This document shows positions 37,774 to 46,961 of a stretch of 64,000 nt of DNA, one piece after another. Below the pieces are notes generated by a model that was given only the letters and a program-made list of their open reading frames with translations, did no database searches and had not been told where the DNA came from. Origin of the DNA: Lachnospiraceae bacterium (GTDB taxonomy: Bacteria > Bacillota > Clostridia > Lachnospirales > Lachnospiraceae); the NCBI GenBank assembly GCA_017473115.1, contig JAFUNC010000010.1, forward strand, positions 86,911 through 150,910, read 5' to 3'. The translations under genes were made by a program, and so were the position numbers. Each line of letters starts with the position of its first letter. Positions within the stretch are counted from its first letter, which is position 1.

Positions 37774-38637
37774 GTGAGGAAAATAAAAATATCTGCTTTG
37801 ATACTTATTTGTATGTTCGGATTAGTAGCTTGCACAGCGTCAGAACAGGAGATTACAGAAGAGAATTCTGTTGTTGAAGAAGAGAGTGTTGGTGATAGTG
37901 AAGACAATATTTCCGAAGATATAGCGGATGATAGCGGTGAGAATAATGGAGTAGTTGAATCTTCAGAAATACTTTTACAAGATGAAGATGTCCGAAGCAT
38001 TACGATAGATTTGTCTGACGTGAAAGAAACATATGCAGAAGGCGATGCTGTTACGCCATTAAATCTTAAAATTATATCTGAAGAGGAAAATGGTATTACT
38101 TGGGCAGACGATTGGTATAATGAAATGAATTTGTCGTTACCGATGGTTGATGGTGCTTGGAAACGTTTTTACGATGCAACGTATGAATATTTATGGATTG
38201 ACGAATGCCTTAAAATCTATGAAAGAGAAACAGGAAAACATTTGTATACATTAGAATATCCAACTGACCGGTGGTATGTAAACGGCAATAATGCGTATAT
38301 TAAAGATGGTATATTCTATGGAGCAAGTATTGCCAACGGCTACGCAGACTCGGATACCTGCTTTATGTTTGCGTATGATTTGAATAACGAGAAAATACTT
38401 TGGAGAAGTGCCAGTCAGTCATATAATACGATGAATTTTATTGTAATAGACGATGTAATAATATGTGGCTATGGTTTTACGGAAGAGAAGGATTATTTAT
38501 ATCAGATAAATATGAATACGGGAGAAGTCATTGATAAACTTGAACTTAAGAAGATGCCTGATCTGCTTGTGGAACAAGATGGTAAAATTTATGTTCATAC
38601 CTATAGTTATGATTATGTAATAGAAATAGATTCATAA
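37774..38637 (+). CDS. Lipoprotein with propeller-like repeats
   Basis: 287 residues, GTG start seven bases after AGGAGGGG. Lipobox LVAC (C20), then an acidic spacer (about 22-70). The C-terminal half has three loosely repeated units ending KIYERETGKHLYTL, FAYDLNNEKILW and YQINMNTGEVIDKL, as in PQQ-type beta-propellers. Exact role unknown. It is the last gene of the presumed BlaI-M56 operon, 71 bp after the other lipoprotein; no terminator was found between them. Confidence 0.7.
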   Translation: MRKIKISALILICMFGLVACTASEQEITEENSVVEEESVGDSEDNISEDIADDSGENNGVVESSEILLQDEDVRSITIDLSDVKETYAEGDAVTPLNLKIISEEENGITWADDWYNEMNLSLPMVDGAWKRFYDATYEYLWIDECLKIYERETGKHLYTLEYPTDRWYVNGNNAYIKDGIFYGASIANGYADSDTCFMFAYDLNNEKILWRSASQSYNTMNFIVIDDVIICGYGFTEEKDYLYQINMNTGEVIDKLELKKMPDLLVEQDGKIYVHTYSYDYVIEIDS

Positions 38638-38720
38638 ATTTTCGTCAAAATGATTGTATCTTTCGTACAATAGGAATAAAGTAGTAAATAAGAAAAGATG
38701 AAAAAAAACGAGGTGAAAAC

Positions 38721-39350
38721 ATGAAAGTTTTATTGGTATGCGGAAGTCCCCACAAAGAGGGATGCACACACACTGCATTGGCGGAAGTGGCCAAAACATT
38801 GCAGGAAGAAGGTATTGAAACCAAAGAAGTATGGATTGGAAATAAGCCGGTGGGCGGTTGTACGGCTTGCGGTGCCTGCAGTAAACTTGGCAAATGTATG
38901 TATGATGATGTGGTAAACGAAGTGTTGGCAGAAATCGATACATATGACGGTTTTATTTTTGGTACGCCGGTATATTATGCATCGCCCAACGGAAGTATGT
39001 TGGGATTTATGGATCGCCTTTTTTATGCGGGTGCGGCGAAAATGGCTTACAAGCCTGCGGCAGCAGTGGCATCTGCAAGACGTGGCGGTACTACGGCGAC
39101 TTTTGATGCCATGAATAAGTATTTTACCATTAATAATATGCCTGTGGTATCTTCGCGCTACTGGAATATGGTGCATGGTGCCAATAATAAGGGCGAGGAT
39201 GTTTTACAGGACGCAGAAGGTTTACAGACAATGCGCTATTTGGGGCGCAATATGGCTTGGCTTTTAAAATGCATTGAGGCCGGTAAAAAGGCGGGCATTG
39301 ATGCACCGAAGCCGGAAGAAACCAAGATTTTTACAAATTTTATCCGATAA
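38721..39350 (+). CDS. Flavodoxin-like NAD(P)H-dependent oxidoreductase
   Basis: 209 residues of the FMN-reductase/iron-sulfur-flavoprotein type: KVLLVCGSPHKEGCTHTAL for the FMN phosphate, GCTACGACSKLGKC with the spacing CxxCxxC-x5-C that could hold a 4Fe-4S cluster, and FGTPVYYASPNG for the flavin ring. The start follows ACGAGGTG. It stands apart from the preceding operon by about 80 bp. The electron partner is unknown. Confidence 0.85.
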   Translation: MKVLLVCGSPHKEGCTHTALAEVAKTLQEEGIETKEVWIGNKPVGGCTACGACSKLGKCMYDDVVNEVLAEIDTYDGFIFGTPVYYASPNGSMLGFMDRLFYAGAAKMAYKPAAAVASARRGGTTATFDAMNKYFTINNMPVVSSRYWNMVHGANNKGEDVLQDAEGLQTMRYLGRNMAWLLKCIEAGKKAGIDAPKPEETKIFTNFIR

Positions 39351-39454
39351 AATCAGGTGTATAAAAAGGAAAGCGGCAGAATGATTTTAGAAGGCCGGTT
39401 GGTGTTTTTGGGTATCATAAGATACGGTGACGTTGAAAAGATAAGGTGAGCGGT

Positions 39455-40525
39455 ATGTACGGTGAAGAACATAAATCCAAGGGCTTGGATTTGGAAGAAA
39501 TTGAGTATGAAGACATCTCGGAAGCATATGAGACGGAAGAGTTTTCGGAAGAACCTGATAATGAAGGTTGGGAAGAAACGGTATCTGTTGATTTGGAAGC
39601 GTCGGATGAAGCAGAGTATGAAGATTTTATGGAATTGGCCGATGATGACGATGCGGACGAAGATTTTATGGAATTGCTCGGCGATGACGATGCGGATGAA
39701 ACGGAATATGAAGATACTGAGGATACAGACAAAGCAGAATATGCAGATTTCGAGGATGATAAAGCATCATCCGCCGTTCACATTATTTTTATCACGCTGA
39801 CAGCCTTGGGTGCGTTGGCGGTGTTGGTAGTGTTTGGGGTGTGGTTTTATCAGGAAACTGACAAGGGAGAACCTGTTGTTGCGCTTATTCATCAGTATGT
39901 AGTATCAGAGAATGAGGGAATCGGCCAAAATGTAATGGAAGCAGATAAAAAACTGCAGGAAGAAAAACGTGCGGCCGAAGAAGCGGCAAGGCTGGAAGCG
40001 GAAGCCGCGGCTGCGGCTGCCAAGGAGGCCCAAAAGGAACTTGGAATGGTGTTTTCTCCGGTGGAAGAAACGGTCACAGCCAAAGAGGCTACCAACTTGC
40101 GCGATATGCCGAGCCAGGGAGATGAAAGTACGGTTGTGTTGACGTTGCAAAACGGTCAAACGGCAACACGAATCGGCATCAGCGAACAGGGATGGTCTAA
40201 ATTGCAATATGATGGCCAAATTTATTATGCAGTATCCAATTATCTTACTACGGATTTGACGGTAAAGCCTCAGGAGGTTGTGCCGGAAGATGACGGTATT
40301 AAGACGGTTTTTACGGCGTGCAATGATATGGTAACTCCCAAGATTGAGGTCAACCTGCGTGCACTTCCCAGTGTGACCAATCCGGATGCGACGGTGGTTG
40401 TTACCATTCAAGCCGGAGAAGTGGTGCAGCGAACCGGTATCAATACAGACGTAGGCTGGTCACGTGTCGTATATAACGGTCAGACCTTGTATTGTGTCAG
40501 CAGTTATGTATATGTTGTGGAGTGA
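39455..40525 (+). CDS. Membrane-anchored protein with tandem SH3b-like domains
   Basis: 356 residues; ATG at 39455 after AAGGTG, with a GTG at 39446 as alternative. The first about 105 residues are cytoplasmic and extremely acidic, with a near-repeat of DFMELxxDDDADE. Then a membrane helix (about 111-133), a charged helical stretch rich in Glu and Ala (about 165-195) that could be a coiled coil, and two SH3b-like units, each with LR-x-P-S and QGWSKLQYDGQIYY or VGWSRVVYNGQTLY. SH3b units bind cell wall or peptides, so the protein may link wall to cytoplasm. Confidence 0.75.
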   Translation: MYGEEHKSKGLDLEEIEYEDISEAYETEEFSEEPDNEGWEETVSVDLEASDEAEYEDFMELADDDDADEDFMELLGDDDADETEYEDTEDTDKAEYADFEDDKASSAVHIIFITLTALGALAVLVVFGVWFYQETDKGEPVVALIHQYVVSENEGIGQNVMEADKKLQEEKRAAEEAARLEAEAAAAAAKEAQKELGMVFSPVEETVTAKEATNLRDMPSQGDESTVVLTLQNGQTATRIGISEQGWSKLQYDGQIYYAVSNYLTTDLTVKPQEVVPEDDGIKTVFTACNDMVTPKIEVNLRALPSVTNPDATVVVTIQAGEVVQRTGINTDVGWSRVVYNGQTLYCVSSYVYVVE

Positions 40526-40594
40526 TATGTGATATCATCGTTGCAGTAAAAATAACCTATAGATTAAGTGAAAATGTATCAAAGCAAGAATAAC

Positions 40595-40653
40595 TAACCT
40601 TTTGGTAGTGGAAAGTGTGTGTCGGACTTTTTTCTGCCAAAAGGTTATTTTAT
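40595..40653 (+). terminator. Terminator after the SH3b protein gene
   Basis: Fourteen-base stem TAACCTTTTGGTAG / CTGCCAAAAGGTTA (40595-40608, 40634-40647) followed by TTTTATT. Confidence 0.8.
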
Positions 40654-40715
40654 TATAATTAGCAGATAAAATGTGAAAGCGACGAAAAAAGCACCTAAAA
40701 ATGATAATTTTAGAG

Positions 40716-40743
40716 TTGACAAAACAAAAATAACTGTTATAGT
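40716..40743 (+). promoter_or_regulatory. Promoter of clpB
   Basis: TTGACA (40716-40721), 16 bp spacer, TATAGT (40738-40743). No CIRCE or clear CtsR site was found. The leader holds an inverted repeat AAAATGAGT / ACTCATTTT (40795-40803, 40833-40841) just before AAAGGAGGAG. Confidence 0.65.
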
Positions 40744-40864
40744 AATAATAGAACAAACAAAACAAATCGAACAAGATAAGAATAGAGAAGTAAAAAAATG
40801 AGTGCGCAAATAAATCGGTTCTAATGATACGAACTCATTTTGAAGATAAAAGGAGGAGACAATT

Positions 40865-43447
40865 ATGGATGGTTCTAAATTTACACAGAAGTCATTAGAG
40901 GCGTTGGAACAATGCCAGAAAATCGCGGATGAGTACGGCAATCAGGAAATTGCCCAGGAGCATCTCTTATATGCTCTTTTAAGCATTGATGACAGTTTGA
41001 TTGTCAAGTTGATAGAACGTATGGATATTAACAAGGAGCATTTTTGCAATCGCATTCTTGGCATGATAGAGAAGCGTCCTAAGGTGTCCGGCGGGCAACC
41101 CTATGTGGGGAATGACCTGCGTAAAGCGCTGGGCAAGGCGGAAGATGTTGCGAAACAAATGGGCGATGAATTTGTTTCCGTGGAACATCTTTTTCTGGCA
41201 ATGCTGGAGATTCCTTCGCCTGACATGAAAGCGGTTTGGAAGGAATATGGCATTGGAAAAGAACGCTTTTTACAGGCATTGGCAACTGTACGCGGCAATC
41301 AAAGAGTCACCGGCGATAATCCGGAAGCGACCTATGATACGTTGAACAAATATGGCCAGGATTTGGTCGAGAAGGCAAGAGAGCAGAAACTGGACCCTGT
41401 AATTGGCCGTGATAATGAAATCCGCAACGTCATTCGTATTTTATCCCGTAAAACCAAGAATAATCCGGTATTAATCGGAGAACCGGGTGTTGGTAAGACT
41501 GCCGTAGTAGAAGGGCTTGCCCAGCGTATTGTCCGCGGGGATGTGCCCCTTGGGCTTAAGGATAAAAAGATTTTTGCCCTGGATATGGGAGCGCTGGTGG
41601 CAGGTGCCAAATATCGCGGAGAATTCGAAGAACGTTTGAAAGCAGTCTTGGATGAAGTGCGTCAGTCGGAAGGCGAAATTATTCTTTTTATTGACGAGTT
41701 GCATACCATTGTAGGCGCCGGGAAAACCGATGGCGCCCTTGATGCGGGAAATATGTTAAAACCTATGCTCGCCAGAGGTGAACTGCATTGTATCGGTGCC
41801 ACCACATTGGATGAGTATCGCAAATATATTGAAAAAGATGCGGCGTTGGAACGTCGTTTTCAGCCTGTTCTGGTGGATGAACCTACCGTGGAGGACACCA
41901 TATCGATTTTACGCGGAATTAAGGAGCGTTACGAGGTGTTCCACGGGGTTAAAATTATGGACAATGCCCTGGTGAGTGCGGCTATGTTGTCACATCGCTA
42001 TATTACGGACCGTTTCCTGCCGGATAAGGCCATTGACCTGGTAGATGAAGCCTGTGCGTTGATTAAAACCGAGTTGGATTCCATGCCTACCGAGTTGGAT
42101 GAATTACAGCGTAAAATTATGCAGATGGAGATTGAAGAAGCGGCATTGAAAAAAGAAGATGACCGTTTGAGCCGTGAACGCCTGGAAGTTTTACAGAAGG
42201 AACTTGCAGAAGAGAAGGCTGAATTCCTGAATCGTAAGGCACAGTGGGAGAATGAAAAAACTTCCGTTGACCGTTTAAGTGCTATGCGAGAAGAAATTGA
42301 GGCGGTGAACGGTCAGATTCAGATGGCACAGCGGGAAGGTAATCTTGAAAAGGCGGCGGAATTAAGTTACGGAAAATTACCGGAATTAAAGAAAGCATTG
42401 GAGGAAGAGGAAGAGAAACTGCGTCAGGGCGGTTTACAACTTCTCCATGAGAGCGTTTCGGAAGAGGAAATTGCACGTATTATTTCTCGCTGGACCGGAA
42501 TTCCCGTGGCAAAACTGACCGAATCCGAGCGTAATAAAACGTTACATTTGGAAGAAGAACTTCATAAAAGAGTTGTGGGACAGGATGAAGGTGTTGCGAT
42601 GGTAACAGAAGCAATCATCCGTTCCAAAGCAGGAATCAAAGATCCGACCAAACCCATTGGCTCTTTCCTGTTCTTGGGCCCTACCGGTGTGGGTAAAACA
42701 GAACTTGCCAAAACATTGGCAGAGTCTTTGTTTGATGATGAAAGCAATATGGTTCGCCTTGATATGAGCGAATATATGGAGAAACACTCCGTATCCAGAC
42801 TGATTGGAGCACCTCCGGGGTATGTTGGATATGACGAGGGCGGGCAATTGACTGAAGCAGTCAGACGCAAACCGTATGCAGTAGTGCTCTTTGATGAAGT
42901 AGAGAAAGCACATCCTGATGTATACAATGTACTCTTACAGGTATTGGATGATGGCCGTATTACGGATTCGCAGGGTAGAACCGTAGATTTTAAAAATACA
43001 ATTCTGATTATGACTTCCAATATCGGTGCGGATGACCTTTTGGAAAGTATGGAAGAAAACGGTGACATCAGCGAAGAAGCACTGGAACGGGTTCAGGGAA
43101 AACTTCGTATGAACTTCCGCCCGGAGTTTTTAAACCGACTTGATGAGATTGTTATGTTTAAACCGTTAACCAAAGACAATATTGCCGGAATTGTGGATTT
43201 GATTATTGCAGACTTAAATAAACGAATTGCAGACAAGGAAATCAGCATTACAGTAACGGCAGAAGCAAAGAATTATATTGTGGAAAACGGCTATGACCCT
43301 ACTTACGGTGCACGTCCCTTAAAACGTTATGTGCAGAAAAACGTGGAAACACTGCTTGCCCGTAAAATTCTTGCCGGTGAGGTACAGATGGGTGATGTGG
43401 TAACCATCGATGTGGCAGGGGAAGGAATGATTGCGAAAACCCTTTAA
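40865..43447 (+). CDS. clpB: ClpB-type AAA+ disaggregase
   Basis: 860-residue chaperone that, with DnaK, resolubilises aggregates after heat stress. Layout: Clp_N repeats (about 5-145), first AAA domain with Walker [10 protein letters not shown] and [10 protein letters not shown], the coiled-coil middle domain (about 400-530) that marks ClpB rather than ClpC/E, and second AAA domain with GPTGVGKTE and [13 protein letters not shown]. The C-terminal small domain ends with [12 protein letters not shown]. Start follows AAAGGAGGAG. Its own promoter and terminator make it a single-gene unit. Confidence 0.96.
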   Translation: MDGSKFTQKSLEALEQCQKIADEYGNQEIAQEHLLYALLSIDDSLIVKLIERMDINKEHFCNRILGMIEKRPKVSGGQPYVGNDLRKALGKAEDVAKQMGDEFVSVEHLFLAMLEIPSPDMKAVWKEYGIGKERFLQALATVRGNQRVTGDNPEATYDTLNKYGQDLVEKAREQKLDPVIGRDNEIRNVIRILSRKTKNNPVLIGEPGVGKTAVVEGLAQRIVRGDVPLGLKDKKIFALDMGALVAGAKYRGEFEERLKAVLDEVRQSEGEIILFIDELHTIVGAGKTDGALDAGNMLKPMLARGELHCIGATTLDEYRKYIEKDAALERRFQPVLVDEPTVEDTISILRGIKERYEVFHGVKIMDNALVSAAMLSHRYITDRFLPDKAIDLVDEACALIKTELDSMPTELDELQRKIMQMEIEEAALKKEDDRLSRERLEVLQKELAEEKAEFLNRKAQWENEKTSVDRLSAMREEIEAVNGQIQMAQREGNLEKAAELSYGKLPELKKALEEEEEKLRQGGLQLLHESVSEEEIARIISRWTGIPVAKLTESERNKTLHLEEELHKRVVGQDEGVAMVTEAIIRSKAGIKDPTKPIGSFLFLGPTGVGKTELAKTLAESLFDDESNMVRLDMSEYMEKHSVSRLIGAPPGYVGYDEGGQLTEAVRRKPYAVVLFDEVEKAHPDVYNVLLQVLDDGRITDSQGRTVDFKNTILIMTSNIGADDLLESMEENGDISEEALERVQGKLRMNFRPEFLNRLDEIVMFKPLTKDNIAGIVDLIIADLNKRIADKEISITVTAEAKNYIVENGYDPTYGARPLKRYVQKNVETLLARKILAGEVQMGDVVTIDVAGEGMIAKTL

Positions 43448-43489
43448 TTGCGGTTGATTTCCGCGAGCAGATATTTTATAATTTAGCAT

Positions 43490-43521
43490 AAGGGCGGTGG
43501 AGAGTGCTCCATCGCCTTTTG
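43490..43521 (+). terminator. Terminator of clpB
   Basis: Stem AAGGGCGGTGGAG / CTCCATCGCCTT with one wobble, then TTTTG. A second small dyad ATTGCAT-GAA-ATGCAAT lies at 43529-43545. Confidence 0.75.
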
Positions 43522-43609
43522 TTATGGTATTGCATGAAATGCAATCATGATCCGCGGCGCGGGAATGATGCATGCAATGTTTCTGATACTGTGTTGTAAG
43601 GAGTTTGAT

Positions 43610-43783
43610 ATGATACCCAAAGACCCTGTGATGTTATTGAGTTTTTTGAATCTGAAGTTACGTGATTTTTATAAAAGTGATGAAGAATTGTATGATGATT
43701 TAGACCTGGACCGCAAGGAGATTGAAGAGAAACTTGCGGGTATCGGTTATTTTTATGATAAGGAGCGAAATCAATTTGTCTGA
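43610..43783 (+). CDS. DUF4250 small protein
   Basis: 57 residues from the ATG at 43610 after AAGGAG; upstream in-frame codons lack a site. The sequence (IPKDPVMLLSFLNLKLRD, then DDLDLDRKEIEEKLA and YDKERNQFV) matches the compact DUF4250 family of Clostridia almost end to end. Its function is unknown; the middle resembles a helix-turn-helix. Its last eight bases overlap the start of the next gene, so the two are translationally coupled. Confidence 0.85.
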   Translation: MIPKDPVMLLSFLNLKLRDFYKSDEELYDDLDLDRKEIEEKLAGIGYFYDKERNQFV

Positions 43784-45038
43784 GAATATATCTGTGAATT
43801 TTGCAAGCGGCGGTTGTGTGGATTGCAGCAACTGCGGACTTTGCGGTAAAGGTAAAAAAGAAGCAAGTGTCATAACGGACAGTTTGAATGCGCCGAAAAC
43901 GGCAGACGTGTCGGTGCAACAGGATGAAATCCCTACCGTTGTAGCAGTGGATTTAGGTACTACAACAATTGGAATGTATTTAATCAATGCGTTGACCGGT
44001 GAACAGATGGGGGTATTTGTGTCATTAAATCCTCAACAACTACATGGCACAGATGTCATTTCAAGAATATCCAACGCCAATGCGGGCAAACGGGAGGAAT
44101 TGCAGGCATTGGTTGCGGAAGCCGTTGAGAATGGTGTGAAGAAGTTGATTAAGGAACGTACACCGAAATTGATTGTGATTTCCGGGAATACGGTAATGGG
44201 ACATCTTTTGATGGGGTATGATGTGTCTGCATTGGGAGTCTATCCGTTTAAGGCGGAAAAAACCGGGCAGGCGGAGACTGTCATTTGTGGTGTAAAAACC
44301 ATTTTAATGCCGGGAGTTTCGGCTTTTATCGGCGGGGATATCGTATCGGGTCTGTATACACTTGGATTTAAAGAGCGGAGAGAAGTTTCACTGTTGATTG
44401 ATTTGGGTACCAATGCGGAGATGGTAATCGGTAACTGTGACAGAATGTTGGCACTTTCGGCGGCAGCAGGCCCTGCATTTGATCAAAAAGTATATGGTAG
44501 CCAGTTGATTAAGGCTGTAGCGCAGATTCTCAGAGAAGAAAAAGCAGACCGCACCGGATGTTTGGCAGAAGAGTATTTTGAATTGGGGTGTATTGTCGGC
44601 AGAACCCTTGTAAAGCAGGAAGAAATCCGCGAACTGCAAAAGGCGAAAGCGGCAGTGGCGGTTGGTATTTCCATGTTGGCAAGAGAATACGGAGTTGCTT
44701 TGGCTGATATTGATAAGATATATATTGCCGGAGGTTTGGGCTTTTATTTGGATTTGGATGCGGCAATGGAAATCGGTTTGTTCCCCGGGGAATTTGCGGG
44801 TAAAATGGAAGCCGTAGGCAATACTTCTTTGGAAGGTGCGTACCGGTATGCGCTGGCCTTAGAGCGCAGTGCCGAAACAACAGAAGCGGAAAATGCATCT
44901 AAGGGAGGAACGACGGATGCTGCATCTGCAGAAGGACCTGTTGGAGAATTGACCCGGTTATTGTCTAAGGTGCAGGAGTTAAATCTTGCGGAATTGCCGG
45001 GATTTGAAGAGGAATATATTAACGCTTTGAATTTTTAG
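43776..45038 (+). CDS. RACo-like ASKHA protein with N-terminal cysteine cluster
   Basis: 420 residues from a TTG at 43776 that follows AAGGAG and overlaps the upstream stop. An N-terminal C14-x2-C17-x2-C20-x2-C23 resembles half of a ferredoxin and could hold a 4Fe-4S cluster. The rest is the ASKHA ATPase domain of corrinoid-activating proteins (DUF4445): AVDLGTTTIGMYL, ISGNTVMGHLL, LIDLGTNAEMVIG and AGGLGFYLDLDAA. In known RACo proteins this drives reductive activation of corrinoid methyltransferases. No methyltransferase or corrinoid protein lies nearby, so its partner is unknown. Confidence 0.82.
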   Translation: MSENISVNFASGGCVDCSNCGLCGKGKKEASVITDSLNAPKTADVSVQQDEIPTVVAVDLGTTTIGMYLINALTGEQMGVFVSLNPQQLHGTDVISRISNANAGKREELQALVAEAVENGVKKLIKERTPKLIVISGNTVMGHLLMGYDVSALGVYPFKAEKTGQAETVICGVKTILMPGVSAFIGGDIVSGLYTLGFKERREVSLLIDLGTNAEMVIGNCDRMLALSAAAGPAFDQKVYGSQLIKAVAQILREEKADRTGCLAEEYFELGCIVGRTLVKQEEIRELQKAKAAVAVGISMLAREYGVALADIDKIYIAGGLGFYLDLDAAMEIGLFPGEFAGKMEAVGNTSLEGAYRYALALERSAETTEAENASKGGTTDAASAEGPVGELTRLLSKVQELNLAELPGFEEEYINALNF

Positions 45039-45053
45039 AGGGAAGGAATCAAA

Positions 45054-46403
45054 ATGGATTTGTTTTCGTATATGCGTGAAAATAAAATGAAGCAGGAGTC
45101 GCCGCTGGCGGCAAGGATGCGTCCGAAGACTTTGGATGAAGTGGTTGGGCAGCAGCATATTATCGGTGAGGATAAGTTGCTTTATCGTGCCATTAAAGCG
45201 GACAAACTGCAGTCAGTTATTTTTTACGGACCGCCGGGGACCGGTAAGACCACCCTGGCAAAAGTAATTGCCAATACTACCAGTTCGGAATTTACACAGA
45301 TTAATGCTACCATTTCCGGGAAAAAGGATATGGAAGAGGTGGTGGAGCAGGCTAAGAATACCCTTGGTATGTATGGGAAGAAAACCATTCTGTTTGTGGA
45401 CGAGATTCACCGTTTCAACAAGGCACAGCAGGATTTTTTGCTTCCGTTTGTTGAGGACGGAACTGTAATTCTCATTGGTGCCACTACGGAGAATCCTTAT
45501 TTTGAAGTAAATGGGGCTTTGATTTCCCGTTCGGCAATTTTTGAATTAAAACCTCTTGCAAAAGAAGATATTTGTAAGTTGATTCAACGGGCGGTATATG
45601 ATACGGATTGCGGTATGGGCTCTTACGATGCCGTAATTGATGAGGATGCTGTTGATTTTCTGGCAGATATGTCAGGCGGTGATGCAAGACATGCGTTAAA
45701 TGCCATCGAATTGGGGATTATGACCACGCCCAGAGGCGATGACGGTAAAATACATATTACCTTGGAAGTAGCGGGAGAATGTATCCAGAAAAAGTTACTT
45801 CGTTATGATAAGGGCGGTAATAATCATTATGACACCATTTCTGCTTTTATTAAGAGTATGAGAGGTTCTGATCCTGACGCGGCAGTCTATTATCTGGCGA
45901 AAATGTTGTCCGCGGGAGAAAGCGTCACTTTTATTGCAAGAAGAATTATGATATGTGCGTCGGAAGATGTTGGGAATGCAGACCCGAATGCAATTCAGGT
46001 GGCTGTAAATGCATCTTTGGCAGTAGAACGTATCGGTATGCCGGAGGCGCAGATTATTCTTGCTCAGGCGGCCGCTTATGTTGCCTGCGCACCGAAGAGC
46101 AATGCTTCCGTTAATGCGATTCAGTCTGCCATGGCATGTGTGGAGCAAACCGGAGATTTGCCGGTACCTCCTCATTTGATGGATGCCCATTATAAGGGGG
46201 CGGCCAAATTAGGACACGGATTGGATTATAAATATGCCCACAATTATCCTAATCATTATGTGGAGCAACAGTATCTCCCTTATGAACTGACCGGAACAAA
46301 GTTTTATGTGCCTTCCGATCAGGGATACGAGAAAAAAATTGATGAACACATGAAGCGGATCCGCGAAGAAGAGAAAGCGCGTCAGTCCGATAAGAATGCA
46401 TAA
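45054..46403 (+). CDS. rarA: Replication-associated recombination protein A (MgsA/RarA)
   Basis: 449-residue AAA+ clamp-loader-like ATPase acting at stalled forks. SPLAARMRPKTLDEVVGQ opens the domain; Walker A is GPPGTGKTT, Walker B FVDEIHRFN, sensor 1 GATTENPYFE; the C-terminal tetramer region has VAVNASLAVERIGMPEAQ and HLMDAHYKGA. Start follows GGGAAGG. It lies 15 bp after the RACo-like gene, probably on one transcript, though the functions seem unrelated. Confidence 0.95.
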   Translation: MDLFSYMRENKMKQESPLAARMRPKTLDEVVGQQHIIGEDKLLYRAIKADKLQSVIFYGPPGTGKTTLAKVIANTTSSEFTQINATISGKKDMEEVVEQAKNTLGMYGKKTILFVDEIHRFNKAQQDFLLPFVEDGTVILIGATTENPYFEVNGALISRSAIFELKPLAKEDICKLIQRAVYDTDCGMGSYDAVIDEDAVDFLADMSGGDARHALNAIELGIMTTPRGDDGKIHITLEVAGECIQKKLLRYDKGGNNHYDTISAFIKSMRGSDPDAAVYYLAKMLSAGESVTFIARRIMICASEDVGNADPNAIQVAVNASLAVERIGMPEAQIILAQAAAYVACAPKSNASVNAIQSAMACVEQTGDLPVPPHLMDAHYKGAAKLGHGLDYKYAHNYPNHYVEQQYLPYELTGTKFYVPSDQGYEKKIDEHMKRIREEEKARQSDKNA

Positions 46404-46405
46404 AG

Positions 46406-46435
46406 AAAGAGAATGTGCTTGCACATTCTCTTTTT
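46406..46435. terminator. Bidirectional terminator between rarA and DUF4364 gene
   Basis: Perfect 13-base stem AAAGAGAATGTGC / GCACATTCTCTTT with a two-base loop; ends two convergent genes. Confidence 0.9.
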
Positions 46436-46440
46436 GTGGT

Positions 46441-46956
46441 TTAAAACAACTGCGCTGTTAAGTATTGGTAAATTTGCTGGCTTTTATCCTGCCATTTGGT
46501 GCAGATGGAAGCGGCGATTTCCTCTGTGGGGACGGTTAATTTGATGCTGACCAGTTCGCTGTCCCTGTCTTTTGCCCAGAGATGCGCTTCGTATTCTCCG
46601 CCGGTGGATTTATAATAATCGGCAAGAACGGAGACTTCGTTACGAAGTTCCATTTCATTCTGTCGAAGATATTCAATGATATCTTTTTTGATGGCATCGC
46701 TGATTCTGTTTTGGAAGTAGGATAAGGTACTCATACCTTCTTCCGTGATGGAGAACAGGGTACGGTTTCTTACGGTTTTGGATGCAATCAGATTGTTTTC
46801 TTTTAAATCCGAGAAAACCTGCTGTAACGTAAGAAAGTTTGTATAATCTTTTTCTAAAATAAAGTCTCCGATTTGTGAACTGCTCAAAGGAAAACTGACT
46901 TTGTTGAGCATGTATAATACAATCAATTTATATAATGTAAGCGGATCTTGAAACAT
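46441..46956 (-). CDS. DUF4364 family protein (winged-helix-like)
   Basis: 171 residues from the ATG at 46956, preceded by AGAGAGG; the frame is open further upstream but runs into the neighbour gene. FQDPLTLYKLIVLYMLNKV starts a DUF4364 domain: a winged-helix-like half (about 5-75, with RTLFSITEEGMSTLSYF) and a C-terminal alpha/beta half. It probably binds DNA or another protein; no target known. It lies five bases after the stop of the membrane protein gene, so the pair is co-translated. Confidence 0.8.
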   Translation of the reverse strand: MFQDPLTLYKLIVLYMLNKVSFPLSSSQIGDFILEKDYTNFLTLQQVFSDLKENNLIASKTVRNRTLFSITEEGMSTLSYFQNRISDAIKKDIIEYLRQNEMELRNEVSVLADYYKSTGGEYEAHLWAKDRDSELVSIKLTVPTEEIAASICTKWQDKSQQIYQYLTAQLF

Positions 46957-46961
46957 TCTGT

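Noticed and set aside
40654-40864. CIRCE or CtsR operator upstream of clpB
   Set aside because: Neither the CIRCE inverted repeat nor GGTCAAA heptads were found.
43529-43590. Fourth copy of the dispersed hairpin repeat
   Set aside because: There is a small ATTGCAT/ATGCAAT dyad and GC-rich bases, but the core shared by copies A-C is missing.
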